25,515 bases of DNA from an uncultured Clostridia bacterium. GTDB lineage: Bacteria > Bacillota > Clostridia > RGIG6154. The notes under the pieces are model-generated. The model did no database searches. It saw only the letters and a program-made list of their open reading frames with translations, and was not told where the DNA came from. The stretch lies in the NCBI GenBank assembly GCA_934446135.1, contig CAKSDT010000013.1, positions 1 to 25,515 of the forward strand, written 5' to 3'. Every line of letters starts with the position of its first letter. Positions within the stretch are counted from its first letter, which is position 1. This document shows positions 1 through 6,679 of this stretch, piece by piece. Position numbers and translations under genes: made by a program.

Positions 1-287
1 TCGCAGTTAACATAAATAACAACCGAACCAAACTGGAACATTATGATGTCAGAACCTGAAACTGCAAGAACTGTTTCCGTTTCGCCGTCATAAGTTACCG
101 TTGCACCAAGTGATTCTGCTATTTTTCTGAGCGGAACCAATACCCGGTCATTTTGCATTACGGGCTGTGATGCAAACTCAATTTTGTTACCGTTCAGGGT
201 AACACTAATGTTTTCTTCTGCAAAACATACTGTTGTCATTGTTAAAACGAGTACAAATGCAAGAATAATACTTACTGTTCTTTTCAT
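1..287 (-). CDS. Secreted stalk-domain (copper amine oxidase N-terminal-like) protein, 5' part only
   Basis: The frame starts at an ATG at 287 and runs off the left edge, giving 95 residues with no stop. It begins with a typical Sec signal peptide: MKRT, a hydrophobic run to about residue 22, then CFA-EE, so cleavage is likely after Ala23. The mature part reads VTLNGNKIEFASQPVMQNDRVLVPLRKIAESLGATV in broken form: 'LNG', 'ND-RVLVPLR' and 'AESLGATV' are the hallmark of the copper amine oxidase N-terminal-like stalk domain common in Clostridia surface proteins (established family knowledge). An AAAGGGGAAA ribosome binding site sits about 5 bases before the ATG. The gene starts only 20 bases after the proS stop on the same strand, with no terminator between, so it is probably read from the ispD-ispF-proS transcript. 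What follows the stalk domain is outside the window, so the role cannot be stated. Confidence 0.85.
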   Translation of the reverse strand, partial: MKRTVSIILAFVLVLTMTTVCFAEENISVTLNGNKIEFASQPVMQNDRVLVPLRKIAESLGATVTYDGETETVLAVSGSDIIMFQFGSVVIYVNC

Positions 288-307
288 ATATATTTCCCCT
301 TTAATTA

Positions 308-1747
308 TTAATATGCTTTTCCCCAGTAAACCATTTCTTTTGCCTTTTTGCCGCAGCATACACAGGTATCTGCAATATGTTCCTGCTCAAGCGGAATACA
401 TCTTGATGATGCACCGGTTAATTCTTTTATTTTAAGTTCACATTCTTCATCACCGCACCACATAGCCTTAATAAAGCCGGGTACTGCGTCAAGCTGCTTT
501 TTGAAATCATCCATATTAGTTGCTGTAAAAGTTCTTGCATCCCTGTGTTTTCTTGCCTTATCAAACATTGAATTTTGAATATCGTTTAAAACTTCGGGAA
601 CTTTTGTTTCAAGTTCATCAAGAGAAACAGTTATTTTTTCTCCGTTATCTCTCCTTGCAAGCACGCATGAATTTGCTTCAATATCTTTAGGTCCGATTTC
701 AAGTCTTAGCGGAATACCACGCATTTCCTGCTCGCTGAATTTAAAGCCGGGTGATTTTTCGAAATCATCAACTTTAACACGGACTGTATTTTTAAGTCTT
801 TCATAAAGTTCATTTGCTTTGGAAAGCACGCCTTCTTTGTGCTGAGCAATAGGGATTATCATAAGTTCCACAGGTGCGATTTTAGGCGGAAGAACAAGTC
901 CGCTGTTATCGCCGTGAACCATAATGACCGCACCGATAAGTCTTGTGGTCATTCCCCATGAAGTCTGGTGAACGTATTTAAGAGAATTATCCTTATCTGT
1001 ATACTGAATTCCAAATGCTTTTGCAAAACCGTCGCCAAAGTTATGAGATGTTCCGGCCTGGAGTGCAAATCCATTGTGCATAAGACTTTCTATGGTGTAT
1101 GTTGCGGTTGCACCGGCAAATTTCTCTTTTTCGGTCTTTCTGCCCTTGATTACAGGCATTGCAAGATAGTTTTCGCAGAAGTTTGCGTAAATATCGTGCA
1201 TTTTGATAGTTTCTTCCTGTGCTTCTTCAGCAGTTGCATGAGCCGTATGTCCTTCCTGCCACAAAAATTCAAGAGTTCTGAGGAAAGGTCTTGTTGTTTT
1301 TTCCCATCTTACTACGGAACACCACTGGTTGTATTTTTTCGGAAGATCTCTGTAAGAATGAATTATATCCTTATAATGATCGCAGAAAAGAGTTTCAGAA
1401 GTAGGTCTTACGCAAAGTCTTTCCTGCAGTTTTTCATTGCCGCCGTAGGTTACCCAGGCAACCTCAGGAGCAAATCCTTCAACATGGTCCTTTTCTTTCT
1501 GGAGTAAACTTTCGGGAATAAACATAGGCATATATACATTTTCAACGCCGTCTTCTTTAAACATTCCATCAAGATTTTTCTGAATAAGTTCCCATATTGC
1601 ATAGCCATACGGACGAAGAATCATACATCCTCTTACATTTGAATATGCAATAAGGTCTGCTTTTTTTACAATATCGGTGTACCACTTTGCAAAATCAACA
1701 TCCATAGATGTGATGTCTTCAACAAATTTTTTCTGTTCTTTTGCCAT
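308..1747 (-). CDS. proS: Prolyl-tRNA synthetase, archaeal/eukaryotic type
   Basis: Charges tRNA-Pro with proline in the cytoplasm. The 479-residue protein has class II synthetase signatures: RPTSE at 114-118, motif 2 RWEKTTRPFLRTLEF at 147-161, the proline/adenylate region GTSHNFGDGF at about 232-241, and motif 3 GMTTRLIGAV leading into VHGD at 265-280. It lacks the long insertion domain of E. coli-type ProRS. Instead it ends in a small cysteine-bearing domain (C431, C436, C462, C464, C465) and a C-terminal Tyr, as in the archaeal/eukaryotic-type enzyme that many Clostridia carry. I chose the ATG at 1747 rather than the upstream ATG at 1774: an AAGGAG lies 6 bases before it, and the extra residues MPRRKRRIK come from translating the end of ispF out of frame. 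The ispF stop is 2 bases upstream, so the genes are tightly coupled. Confidence 0.97.
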   Translation of the reverse strand: MAKEQKKFVEDITSMDVDFAKWYTDIVKKADLIAYSNVRGCMILRPYGYAIWELIQKNLDGMFKEDGVENVYMPMFIPESLLQKEKDHVEGFAPEVAWVTYGGNEKLQERLCVRPTSETLFCDHYKDIIHSYRDLPKKYNQWCSVVRWEKTTRPFLRTLEFLWQEGHTAHATAEEAQEETIKMHDIYANFCENYLAMPVIKGRKTEKEKFAGATATYTIESLMHNGFALQAGTSHNFGDGFAKAFGIQYTDKDNSLKYVHQTSWGMTTRLIGAVIMVHGDNSGLVLPPKIAPVELMIIPIAQHKEGVLSKANELYERLKNTVRVKVDDFEKSPGFKFSEQEMRGIPLRLEIGPKDIEANSCVLARRDNGEKITVSLDELETKVPEVLNDIQNSMFDKARKHRDARTFTATNMDDFKKQLDAVPGFIKAMWCGDEECELKIKELTGASSRCIPLEQEHIADTCVCCGKKAKEMVYWGKAY

Positions 1748-1749
1748 TT

Positions 1750-2220
1750 TTATTCTCCTTTTTCTACGAGGCATACACTGTGTGCCTCAATACCTTCACC
1801 GTTTCCCAAATATCCCATACCTTCGGTAGTGGTTGCTTTGACATTTACACAAGAAACATCAACATCTAAAACTGAAGCAATGTTTTCACGCATTTTTTGT
1901 ATGTACGGAAGAAGTTTCGGTTTTTGAGCGATAACTGTCGCGTCAATATTTATTATGCGGTAAGGTTTAATAATTTCTTTTGTATATTCAAGAAGTTTTA
2001 AACTTGAAATATCTTTATACCTTTGGTCGGAATCGGGAAAATGCTTTCCGATGTCACCCATAGCCGCTGCACCCAAAAGCGAATCTGCAATTGCATGAAG
2101 CAAAACATCTGCGTCGGAATGGCCCAAAAGTCCCGTTTCATAGGGGATTTTTACTCCGCCCAAAATAAGATCTCTTTCCGGAACGAGGCGATGAAAATCA
2201 ATACCGTGACCGATTCTCAA
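1750..2220 (-). CDS. ispF: 2-C-methyl-D-erythritol 2,4-cyclodiphosphate synthase
   Basis: Converts CDP-methylerythritol 2-phosphate to the cyclic diphosphate with release of CMP, the fifth step of the MEP isoprenoid pathway. The 156-residue length is typical. The metal ligands are in place: D8 and H10 in GHGIDFHRL, and H42 in DADVLLHAIADSLLGAAAMGD (in two parts: DADVLLHAIAD, then GAAAMGDIGKHFPD). The C-terminal TTTEGMGYLGNGEGIEA loop is also conserved. The start codon is TTG at 2220-2218; it overlaps the TGA stop of ispD (TTGA), which implies translational coupling. A GGAGTGATT ribosome binding site lies about 7 bases upstream. The ispD-ispF order is the common arrangement. The in-frame stop in ispD could reduce ispF and proS expression through polarity. 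Confidence 0.97.
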   Translation of the reverse strand: MRIGHGIDFHRLVPERDLILGGVKIPYETGLLGHSDADVLLHAIADSLLGAAAMGDIGKHFPDSDQRYKDISSLKLLEYTKEIIKPYRIINIDATVIAQKPKLLPYIQKMRENIASVLDVDVSCVNVKATTTEGMGYLGNGEGIEAHSVCLVEKGE

Positions 2221-2951
2221 TCCAAATCACTCCTTATAATAGAATTTATAATAAAATAGTCATCAGGCGTTGTAAGTTTAATGTTTTCCGGCGAACCCTC
2301 AACAAAGGCGATTTCTATATCAGTATTTTCAAAAAGCGATGTATCGTCTGTAACTTCTATACCACTTTCTCTTGCATTTTTGTAAGCCTCAACAAGAATG
2401 TCTTTTCTAAACACCTGAGGAGTCTGAATAAGTGCGGTTGAACTCCTGTCTACAGTTGCAATCAATTTTCCGTTTTTAACCGTCTTTAGAGTATCTTTTG
2501 CCATAATTCCCGTTGCTGCCGCACCAAATCTTATTGCGGTTTCAACAGTTTTTGAAAGAACGGTTTCGGATAAAAGCGGCCTTGCTCCGTCGTGGACTGC
2601 AACAAAATCAATATCAGAAGATACAGATTTTAATGCGTTTTCAATGCTTTCCTGACGGGTTTTTCCGCCTCTTACGATGGCTTTGACTTTTTTATAACCA
2701 AAATCCGAGATAACATCATTTTAAAGTTGAATGTCATTTTCTGCAGCCGGGATAATAACTTCACTTATTAAAGGACAGTTTTCAAAAACATCCAGGGTGT
2801 AAGAAATAACAGGCTTATCTTCTATTGCGAGAAATATCTTGTTGAAATCGATTTTCATTCTTGTTCCTTTTCCGCCGCACGGAATAATCGCCGCAGTTTT
2901 TTCGGACGGAAACGGATTTTCTCTGAAAAGACCTCTGATAATTTTACCCAT
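2217..2951 (-). pseudogene. ispD: 2-C-methyl-D-erythritol 4-phosphate cytidylyltransferase, interrupted by an in-frame TAA
   Basis: IspD joins CTP and methylerythritol 4-phosphate, the third MEP step. One reading frame covers the whole family (about 244 codons) but has a TAA at 2721-2723, codon 77 from the start chosen here. Before it are the CTP-binding loop IIPCGGKGTRM, with FNKIF carrying the Lys, and the strand ending AAENDIQL. After it, in the same frame, are NDVISDFGYKKVKAIV, RGGKTRQESIENAL, VAVHDGARPLL and TPQVF, all family hallmarks. There is no second defect. The start at 2951 has GAGGTG just upstream; an ATG at 2966 is the alternative. There is an unusual lead of about 20 residues (MGKIIRGLFRENPFPSEK) before the fold. 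The gene may be a real null, a sequence error or a recoded codon. An internal restart such as the ATG at 2504 could not restore CTP binding. Confidence 0.9.
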
Positions 2952-2980
2952 ACACACCTCATCCATTCTATCTTCTATCT

Positions 2981-3009
2981 ATTATATATAAATATTACAC
3001 TAATTGCAA
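2981..3009 (-). promoter_or_regulatory. Probable sigma-A promoter for ispD-ispF-proS
   Basis: On the minus strand, TTGCAA (3009-3004), a 17-base spacer and a perfect TATAAT (2986-2981) lie 30 bases before the ispD start. It faces away from the feoAB promoter in the same intergenic region. Confidence 0.7.
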
Positions 3010-3027
3010 GAGAAAAAAGTAAAAAAT

Positions 3028-3056
3028 TTGACAAATTTGCGATACTATTTTAAAAT
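3028..3056 (+). promoter_or_regulatory. Probable sigma-A promoter for feoA-feoB
   Basis: A perfect TTGACA (3028-3033), a 17-base spacer and TAAAAT (3051-3056) give transcription starting near 3063, about 38 bases before feoA. A second TATAAT at 3066-3071 has no matching -35 box. The leader holds one AATGATAAT (3078-3086), which resembles half of a Fur site, but no second arm is seen. Confidence 0.7.
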
Positions 3057-3100
3057 ATAGTTGAGTATAATTTAACAAATGATAATTTACGGAGGAAATT

Positions 3101-3337
3101 ATGACGCTTGATAAACTTAAAGTCGGTGAAAAAGGGGTAATTACAAAAGTCGGAGGAGAGGGAGTATTAAGGTGCCGTCTGCTTGATATGGGACTTATAC
3201 CAAAGACAGAAATTGAAGTGGTGAAAGTTGCACCGTTGGGTGATCCGATAGAACTTCACATAAGAGGATATGAACTTACAATCAGAATAGAAGATGCAAA
3301 AAAGATAGAAGTTTCAGTGGACGGGGGGACAAACTAA
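3101..3337 (+). CDS. feoA: Ferrous iron transport accessory protein FeoA
   Basis: Small cytoplasmic SH3-like protein that works with the FeoB ferrous iron permease. The 78-residue length is normal. Family features are LKVGEKGVITKVGGEG near the start, the LLDMGLIPKTEIEVVKVAPLGDP core in two parts (RLLDMGLIPKTEIEV, then APLGDPIEL), and the GYELTIRIEDAKKIEV end. These are the conserved 'RL.DMG..PG' and 'GDP....(R)GY.L.LR..EA..I.V' patterns. A strong ACGGAGGAAATT ribosome binding site precedes the ATG. Its stop is 2 bases before feoB, so the two are certainly co-transcribed and probably translationally coupled. The promoter at 3028-3056 is its likely control point; no complete Fur box was recognised. 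Confidence 0.96.
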   Translation: MTLDKLKVGEKGVITKVGGEGVLRCRLLDMGLIPKTEIEVVKVAPLGDPIELHIRGYELTIRIEDAKKIEVSVDGGTN

Positions 3338-3339
3338 AA

Positions 3340-5346
3340 ATGATACTTGCGTTAGTAGGAAATCAAAACTGCGGTAAAACGACGCTGTTTAACCGTCTTA
3401 CAGGTTCAAATCAACACGTGGGTAACTTTCCGGGTGTTACGGTGGATGCTAAGATAGGAGAGGTAAGAGGGGTTAAAAATTGCTCCGTTGTGGATCTTCC
3501 CGGCATATACTCTATAAGACCTTACACAAATGAAGAAATTGTCACAAGGGACTTTGTTTTGAATGAAAACCCCGACGGAATAATAAATATAATAGATGCT
3601 ACAAATATAGAGAGAAACCTTTATTTAACACTTCAGCTTCTAACTTTAAATGTTCCTATGGTTCTGGCACTTAATATGATGGACGAGGTAAGAAACAACG
3701 GCGGGACAGTAGATGTTAAAAAACTTGAGAAATTTTTGGGAATACCAATTGTTCCTATAAGTGCTGCAAAAAATGAAGGTATCGAAGAATTAATCGAACT
3801 TGTAACAGAAACCGCCAAAAACAAAGTCTGTCCTAAGGTTGTGGATTTTTGCGATAAGGGACCTGTTCACAGATGTATTCACGCAGTATGCCATTTAATA
3901 GAGGATCATGCTGAAAATGCCGGTATTCCGAGAAGATTTGCAGCAACAAAGATGATTGAGGGTGATGCAGACATTGTGGGCAAATTAAAACTCAATCAGA
4001 ACGAACTCGAAATGATTGAACATTCGGTTATAGAAATGGAAGCCGAATGCGGACTTGACAGGAATGCGGCAATAGCAGATATGAGATATTCATATATTGA
4101 AAAAGCCTGCACTGAATGTGTTGTTAAATGCAGAGAAAGCAAAGAAAGAATAAGGAGCCGTAAAATTGATGCCGTATTGACGGACAAGTATATGGCAATA
4201 CCGCTTTTTATTCTTATAATGCTTGGTATATTTTATCTTACTTTTAATGTAATAGGTGCATTTTTAAGTGATATTCTGGCAAGCGGTATAGACTGGTTTA
4301 CATATATTGCAGATAAACTGCTTACGGCATATGGAATAAACAAAGTTGTGCAGAGCCTTGTAATAGACGGAGTTTTTGCAGGTGTCGGAAGTGTGCTTAG
4401 TTTTCTTCCCATTATAGTCGTTTTGTTTTTCTTTCTTTCGGTTTTGGAAGATTCGGGGTATATGGCAAGAGTCGCGTTTGTTATGGACAAACTTTTAAGA
4501 AAAATAGGTCTTTCGGGAAGGAGTTTTGTTCCGCTCCTTATAGGATTCGGCTGTTCTGTTCCGGCAGTTATGGCAACAAGAACGCTTTCTTCGGAGCGTG
4601 ACAGAAAGATGACAATACTCTTAACCCCGTTTATGAGTTGTTCCGCGAAAATTCCGATTTATGCGGTCTTTGCTGCGGCGTTTTTTCCGGAATATTCTGC
4701 ACTTGTGATGATTTTAATGTATGTAACAGGTATGCTTGTCGGAATTTTGTCGGCATTCATATTAAGCAAAACGGTGTTTAAGGGAAATCCTGTGCCTTTT
4801 GTTATGGAACTTCCAAATTATCGCTTTCCGTCGCCTAAAAGTGTTTTGCTTTTAATGTGGGATAAGGCAAAGGATTTTATTGAAAAGGCATTCACTGTGA
4901 TATTCACTGCAACTGTCGTAATATGGTTTTTGCAGACATTTGACGCAAAACTGAATATTGCATCATCAAGCGAAAATTCGCTCCTTGCCTTAATCGGAAT
5001 GGTTATAGCACCTTTGTTCAGACCGTTGGGGCTTAATGATTGGAGAATTTCAACTTCTCTTATAACAGGGTTTACGGCCAAAGAGGCAGTAGTAAGTACA
5101 ATGGGTGTACTTTTGGGTACAAATACAAAGGAACTTTCTTCTGCTTTAAGTTCTCTTTTTACTCCGATTTCTGCAGCAAGTTTTCTTGTTTTTACACTTT
5201 TATACACACCCTGCGTTGCGGCAGTTGCAACAATAAGCCGTGAAATGAATTCAAAACGGAAAGGATTTGAGGTTTCGGCTCTCCAGTGTTTAATCGCATG
5301 GATTGTTTCGTTTGTTGTTTACAATATCGGAACCTTAATTTTTTAA
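3340..5346 (+). CDS. feoB: Ferrous iron transport protein B (GTPase-gated permease)
   Basis: Inner-membrane Fe(II) permease with an N-terminal G protein domain. The GTPase motifs are clear: G1 GNQNCGKT at 7-14, the G2 region NFPGVTVD, G3 DLPG at 52-55, G4 NMMD at 112-115 and a G5-like SAAKNEG near 148. A helical GDI-like region follows to about residue 280, then a hydrophobic permease half with many membrane segments. That half includes the gate regions GFGCSVPAVMATR and PFMSCSAKIPIY, with cysteines typical of FeoB transport segments, and the later FTAKEAVVSTMGVL. At 668 residues it is slightly shorter than E. coli FeoB (773), within the range seen in Firmicutes. It follows feoA by 2 bases and is followed 1 base later by a Cys-rich membrane peptide frame. 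Confidence 0.97.
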   Translation: MILALVGNQNCGKTTLFNRLTGSNQHVGNFPGVTVDAKIGEVRGVKNCSVVDLPGIYSIRPYTNEEIVTRDFVLNENPDGIINIIDATNIERNLYLTLQLLTLNVPMVLALNMMDEVRNNGGTVDVKKLEKFLGIPIVPISAAKNEGIEELIELVTETAKNKVCPKVVDFCDKGPVHRCIHAVCHLIEDHAENAGIPRRFAATKMIEGDADIVGKLKLNQNELEMIEHSVIEMEAECGLDRNAAIADMRYSYIEKACTECVVKCRESKERIRSRKIDAVLTDKYMAIPLFILIMLGIFYLTFNVIGAFLSDILASGIDWFTYIADKLLTAYGINKVVQSLVIDGVFAGVGSVLSFLPIIVVLFFFLSVLEDSGYMARVAFVMDKLLRKIGLSGRSFVPLLIGFGCSVPAVMATRTLSSERDRKMTILLTPFMSCSAKIPIYAVFAAAFFPEYSALVMILMYVTGMLVGILSAFILSKTVFKGNPVPFVMELPNYRFPSPKSVLLLMWDKAKDFIEKAFTVIFTATVVIWFLQTFDAKLNIASSSENSLLALIGMVIAPLFRPLGLNDWRISTSLITGFTAKEAVVSTMGVLLGTNTKELSSALSSLFTPISAASFLVFTLLYTPCVAAVATISREMNSKRKGFEVSALQCLIAWIVSFVVYNIGTLIF

Positions 5347-5347
5347 A

Positions 5348-5485
5348 ATGAAAGTAAAAGATATAATAATTCTTGGAATAATTCTTGTTTGGTTTGCAAT
5401 TTCTTTGTTTCTTATAATAAGGTCATTGAAATAGGGAAAATGTCTTTGCTGCGGCAAAAATTGTTCGGAATGTGAGAAAAAATAA
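5348..5485 (+). pseudogene. FeoB-associated Cys-rich membrane protein, split by an in-frame TAG
   Basis: An ATG one base after the feoB stop opens a 28-codon frame, MKVKDIIILGIILVWFAISL then FLIIRSLK, which is a single membrane helix. TAG (5432-5434) ends it, but the same frame continues as GKCLCCGKNCSECEKK to a TAA at 5483-5485. Together this is a 45-codon protein: one N-terminal membrane helix, a basic linker, and a short C-terminal cluster of five cysteines. That is exactly the layout of the small FeoB-associated Cys-rich membrane proteins found after feoB in Firmicutes (the family has no settled role; iron or partner binding is presumed). The TAG falls at the variable basic linker. It may be a mutation, a sequence error or a readthrough site. 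The gene is too short for usual gene callers, so it is easily missed. Confidence 0.75.
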
Positions 5486-5525
5486 AACAGTGATGCAAAA
5501 CGATTTTGTTTTGCATCACTGTTTT
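5484..5525. terminator. Strong bidirectional terminator between feoB and the SLH gene
   Basis: An 18-bp perfect inverted repeat, AAAACAGTGATGCAAAAC (5484-5501), has a 6-base loop and its complement at 5508-5525. The flanks are A-rich on one side and T-rich on the other. The genes on either side converge, so it probably ends transcription in both directions. It overlaps the last codon of the Cys-rich peptide frame. Confidence 0.9.
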
Positions 5526-5532
5526 TTACTTA

Positions 5533-6486
5533 TTATTTGCTTATTGCTCTTTTAAGGAATGTTACTATCTGGCCTCTTGAACAAATAGTATCGGGTGCAA
5601 ATTCAGTTTCTGAAACACCACTTGTAACCTTGTTTTCAACCGCCCATGCTACGGCTGTGCTGTATGCAGCGTCTTTGGAAACATCTTTAAAACTGCTGTT
5701 GCTTTCAACATCAGGTGCTTTTGCGTTCTTCCAAAGATATTCTACAGTTGAGGCTCTTGTGCAAGGAGTATCACCTTTAAACTCGTTTTCTTCAACCATT
5801 CCCATCACATATGACCAGATTGCGGCATCATAATAATAATCGTCTGATTTTACATCTGTAAACGGATTTTCAATCTCAGCCTTAGGTGAACCCACTGCAC
5901 GCCAAAGGAATGTTAAAATCTGTGCTTTTGTGCAGGTGTTGTCGGGTGAAAATGCAGTTTTGCTTGTTCCGGCAGTAATTTTTTTCTCAACTGCCCATTT
6001 AACTGAATCTGCATAATACGCATCGTCTGCAACATCTTCAAAAGCGACTGTAACTTCCGGCTTGGTTTCTTCTGTCGGTTTGGTTTCTTCTGCTTTTGCA
6101 GTATCATCAGGTTTAGTTACTTCAGGTGCTGCATCAAGTTTCGGAATCTTCATTGTAAACATATCTTTACGGGTATATACTCCGCATTTAAAAACAATAT
6201 TTGCAAAAATTGAACCGTCCCTTTTTTCCGTAGCGTTATAAACACGGTAATCCGATTCCTTTTCGAAAGAAACCTCAACAGTAGTTCCTTCAGGAAGAAC
6301 CATTCTTATATAAGAAAGAAATTCTTCAACAGGCATATCGTTATCGCAAAGAATCGTTTTCTCGTTGGCTCTTACAGCGGCAATTGCTGCTTTTATTTCT
6401 TTATTTTCATCAATTGCGAAAACATTGCAAGGCAATAATGCAACAAGCATACATACTGCCAGTAACAAACTTAACGTTTTTTTCAT
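5533..6486 (-). CDS. Exported S-layer-homology (SLH) domain protein
   Basis: The 317-residue protein starts with a clear signal peptide (MKKTLSLLLAVCMLVALL, then PCNVFA; cleavage likely after Ala24). Residues 25-118 are an unrecognised domain with 'KTILCDNDMPVEEFLSYI' and a beta-rich stretch after it. Residues about 120-147 are a Pro/Glu/Thr/Lys linker with repeated ETKP. Three SLH repeats fill the rest, at about 149-200, 208-258 and 266-316, each starting with F-x-DV and Asp/Tyr-rich turns and carrying the (I/V)xTFLxRA signature, for example ILTFLWRA and IVTFLKRA. SLH repeats bind secondary cell wall polymers, so this is a cell-surface protein. It has its own promoter (6526-6554) and an AAAGGAGACTT ribosome binding site. 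The N-terminal domain's role is unknown. Confidence 0.93.
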   Translation of the reverse strand: MKKTLSLLLAVCMLVALLPCNVFAIDENKEIKAAIAAVRANEKTILCDNDMPVEEFLSYIRMVLPEGTTVEVSFEKESDYRVYNATEKRDGSIFANIVFKCGVYTRKDMFTMKIPKLDAAPEVTKPDDTAKAEETKPTEETKPEVTVAFEDVADDAYYADSVKWAVEKKITAGTSKTAFSPDNTCTKAQILTFLWRAVGSPKAEIENPFTDVKSDDYYYDAAIWSYVMGMVEENEFKGDTPCTRASTVEYLWKNAKAPDVESNSSFKDVSKDAAYSTAVAWAVENKVTSGVSETEFAPDTICSRGQIVTFLKRAISK

Positions 6487-6525
6487 AATTTAAGTCTCCT
6501 TTTTAATAAATTATACACTACAGCG

Positions 6526-6554
6526 ATTATAACACATAAAATTTTCCATTTCAA
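6526..6554 (-). promoter_or_regulatory. Probable sigma-A promoter for the SLH protein gene
   Basis: On the minus strand, TTGAAA (6554-6549), a 17-base spacer and a perfect TATAAT (6531-6526) lie about 40 bases before the start codon. A second TATAAT-like box (GTATAAT) lies closer to the gene without a clear -35. Confidence 0.7.
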
Positions 6555-6611
6555 GGTTTATATCAAATTTAGGAATAATAAACTGACAAAATTTAAGTTA
6601 TTTAAAACAAT

Positions 6612-6638
6612 AAAAGGATCCCAATCAGAGATCCTTTT
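6612..6638 (-). terminator. Rho-independent terminator of groES-groEL
   Basis: Reading the minus strand, AAAAGGATC, a 9-base loop and GATCCTTTT are followed by ATTGTTTT. It lies about 40 bases after the groEL stop. Confidence 0.8.
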
Positions 6639-6679
6639 GAAATTAGAAGACTTTTTAAGCGGTCTTATGTTTCGCAGAA

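Noticed and set aside
968..1507. 179-codon open frame opposite proS
   Set aside because: Lies fully inside the conserved proS gene on the other strand, and its Cys/Phe-rich protein looks like antisense translation.
3072..3092. Fur box in the feoAB leader
   Set aside because: Only one AATGATAAT half is present; no matching second arm was found, and AT-rich leaders give such matches by chance.
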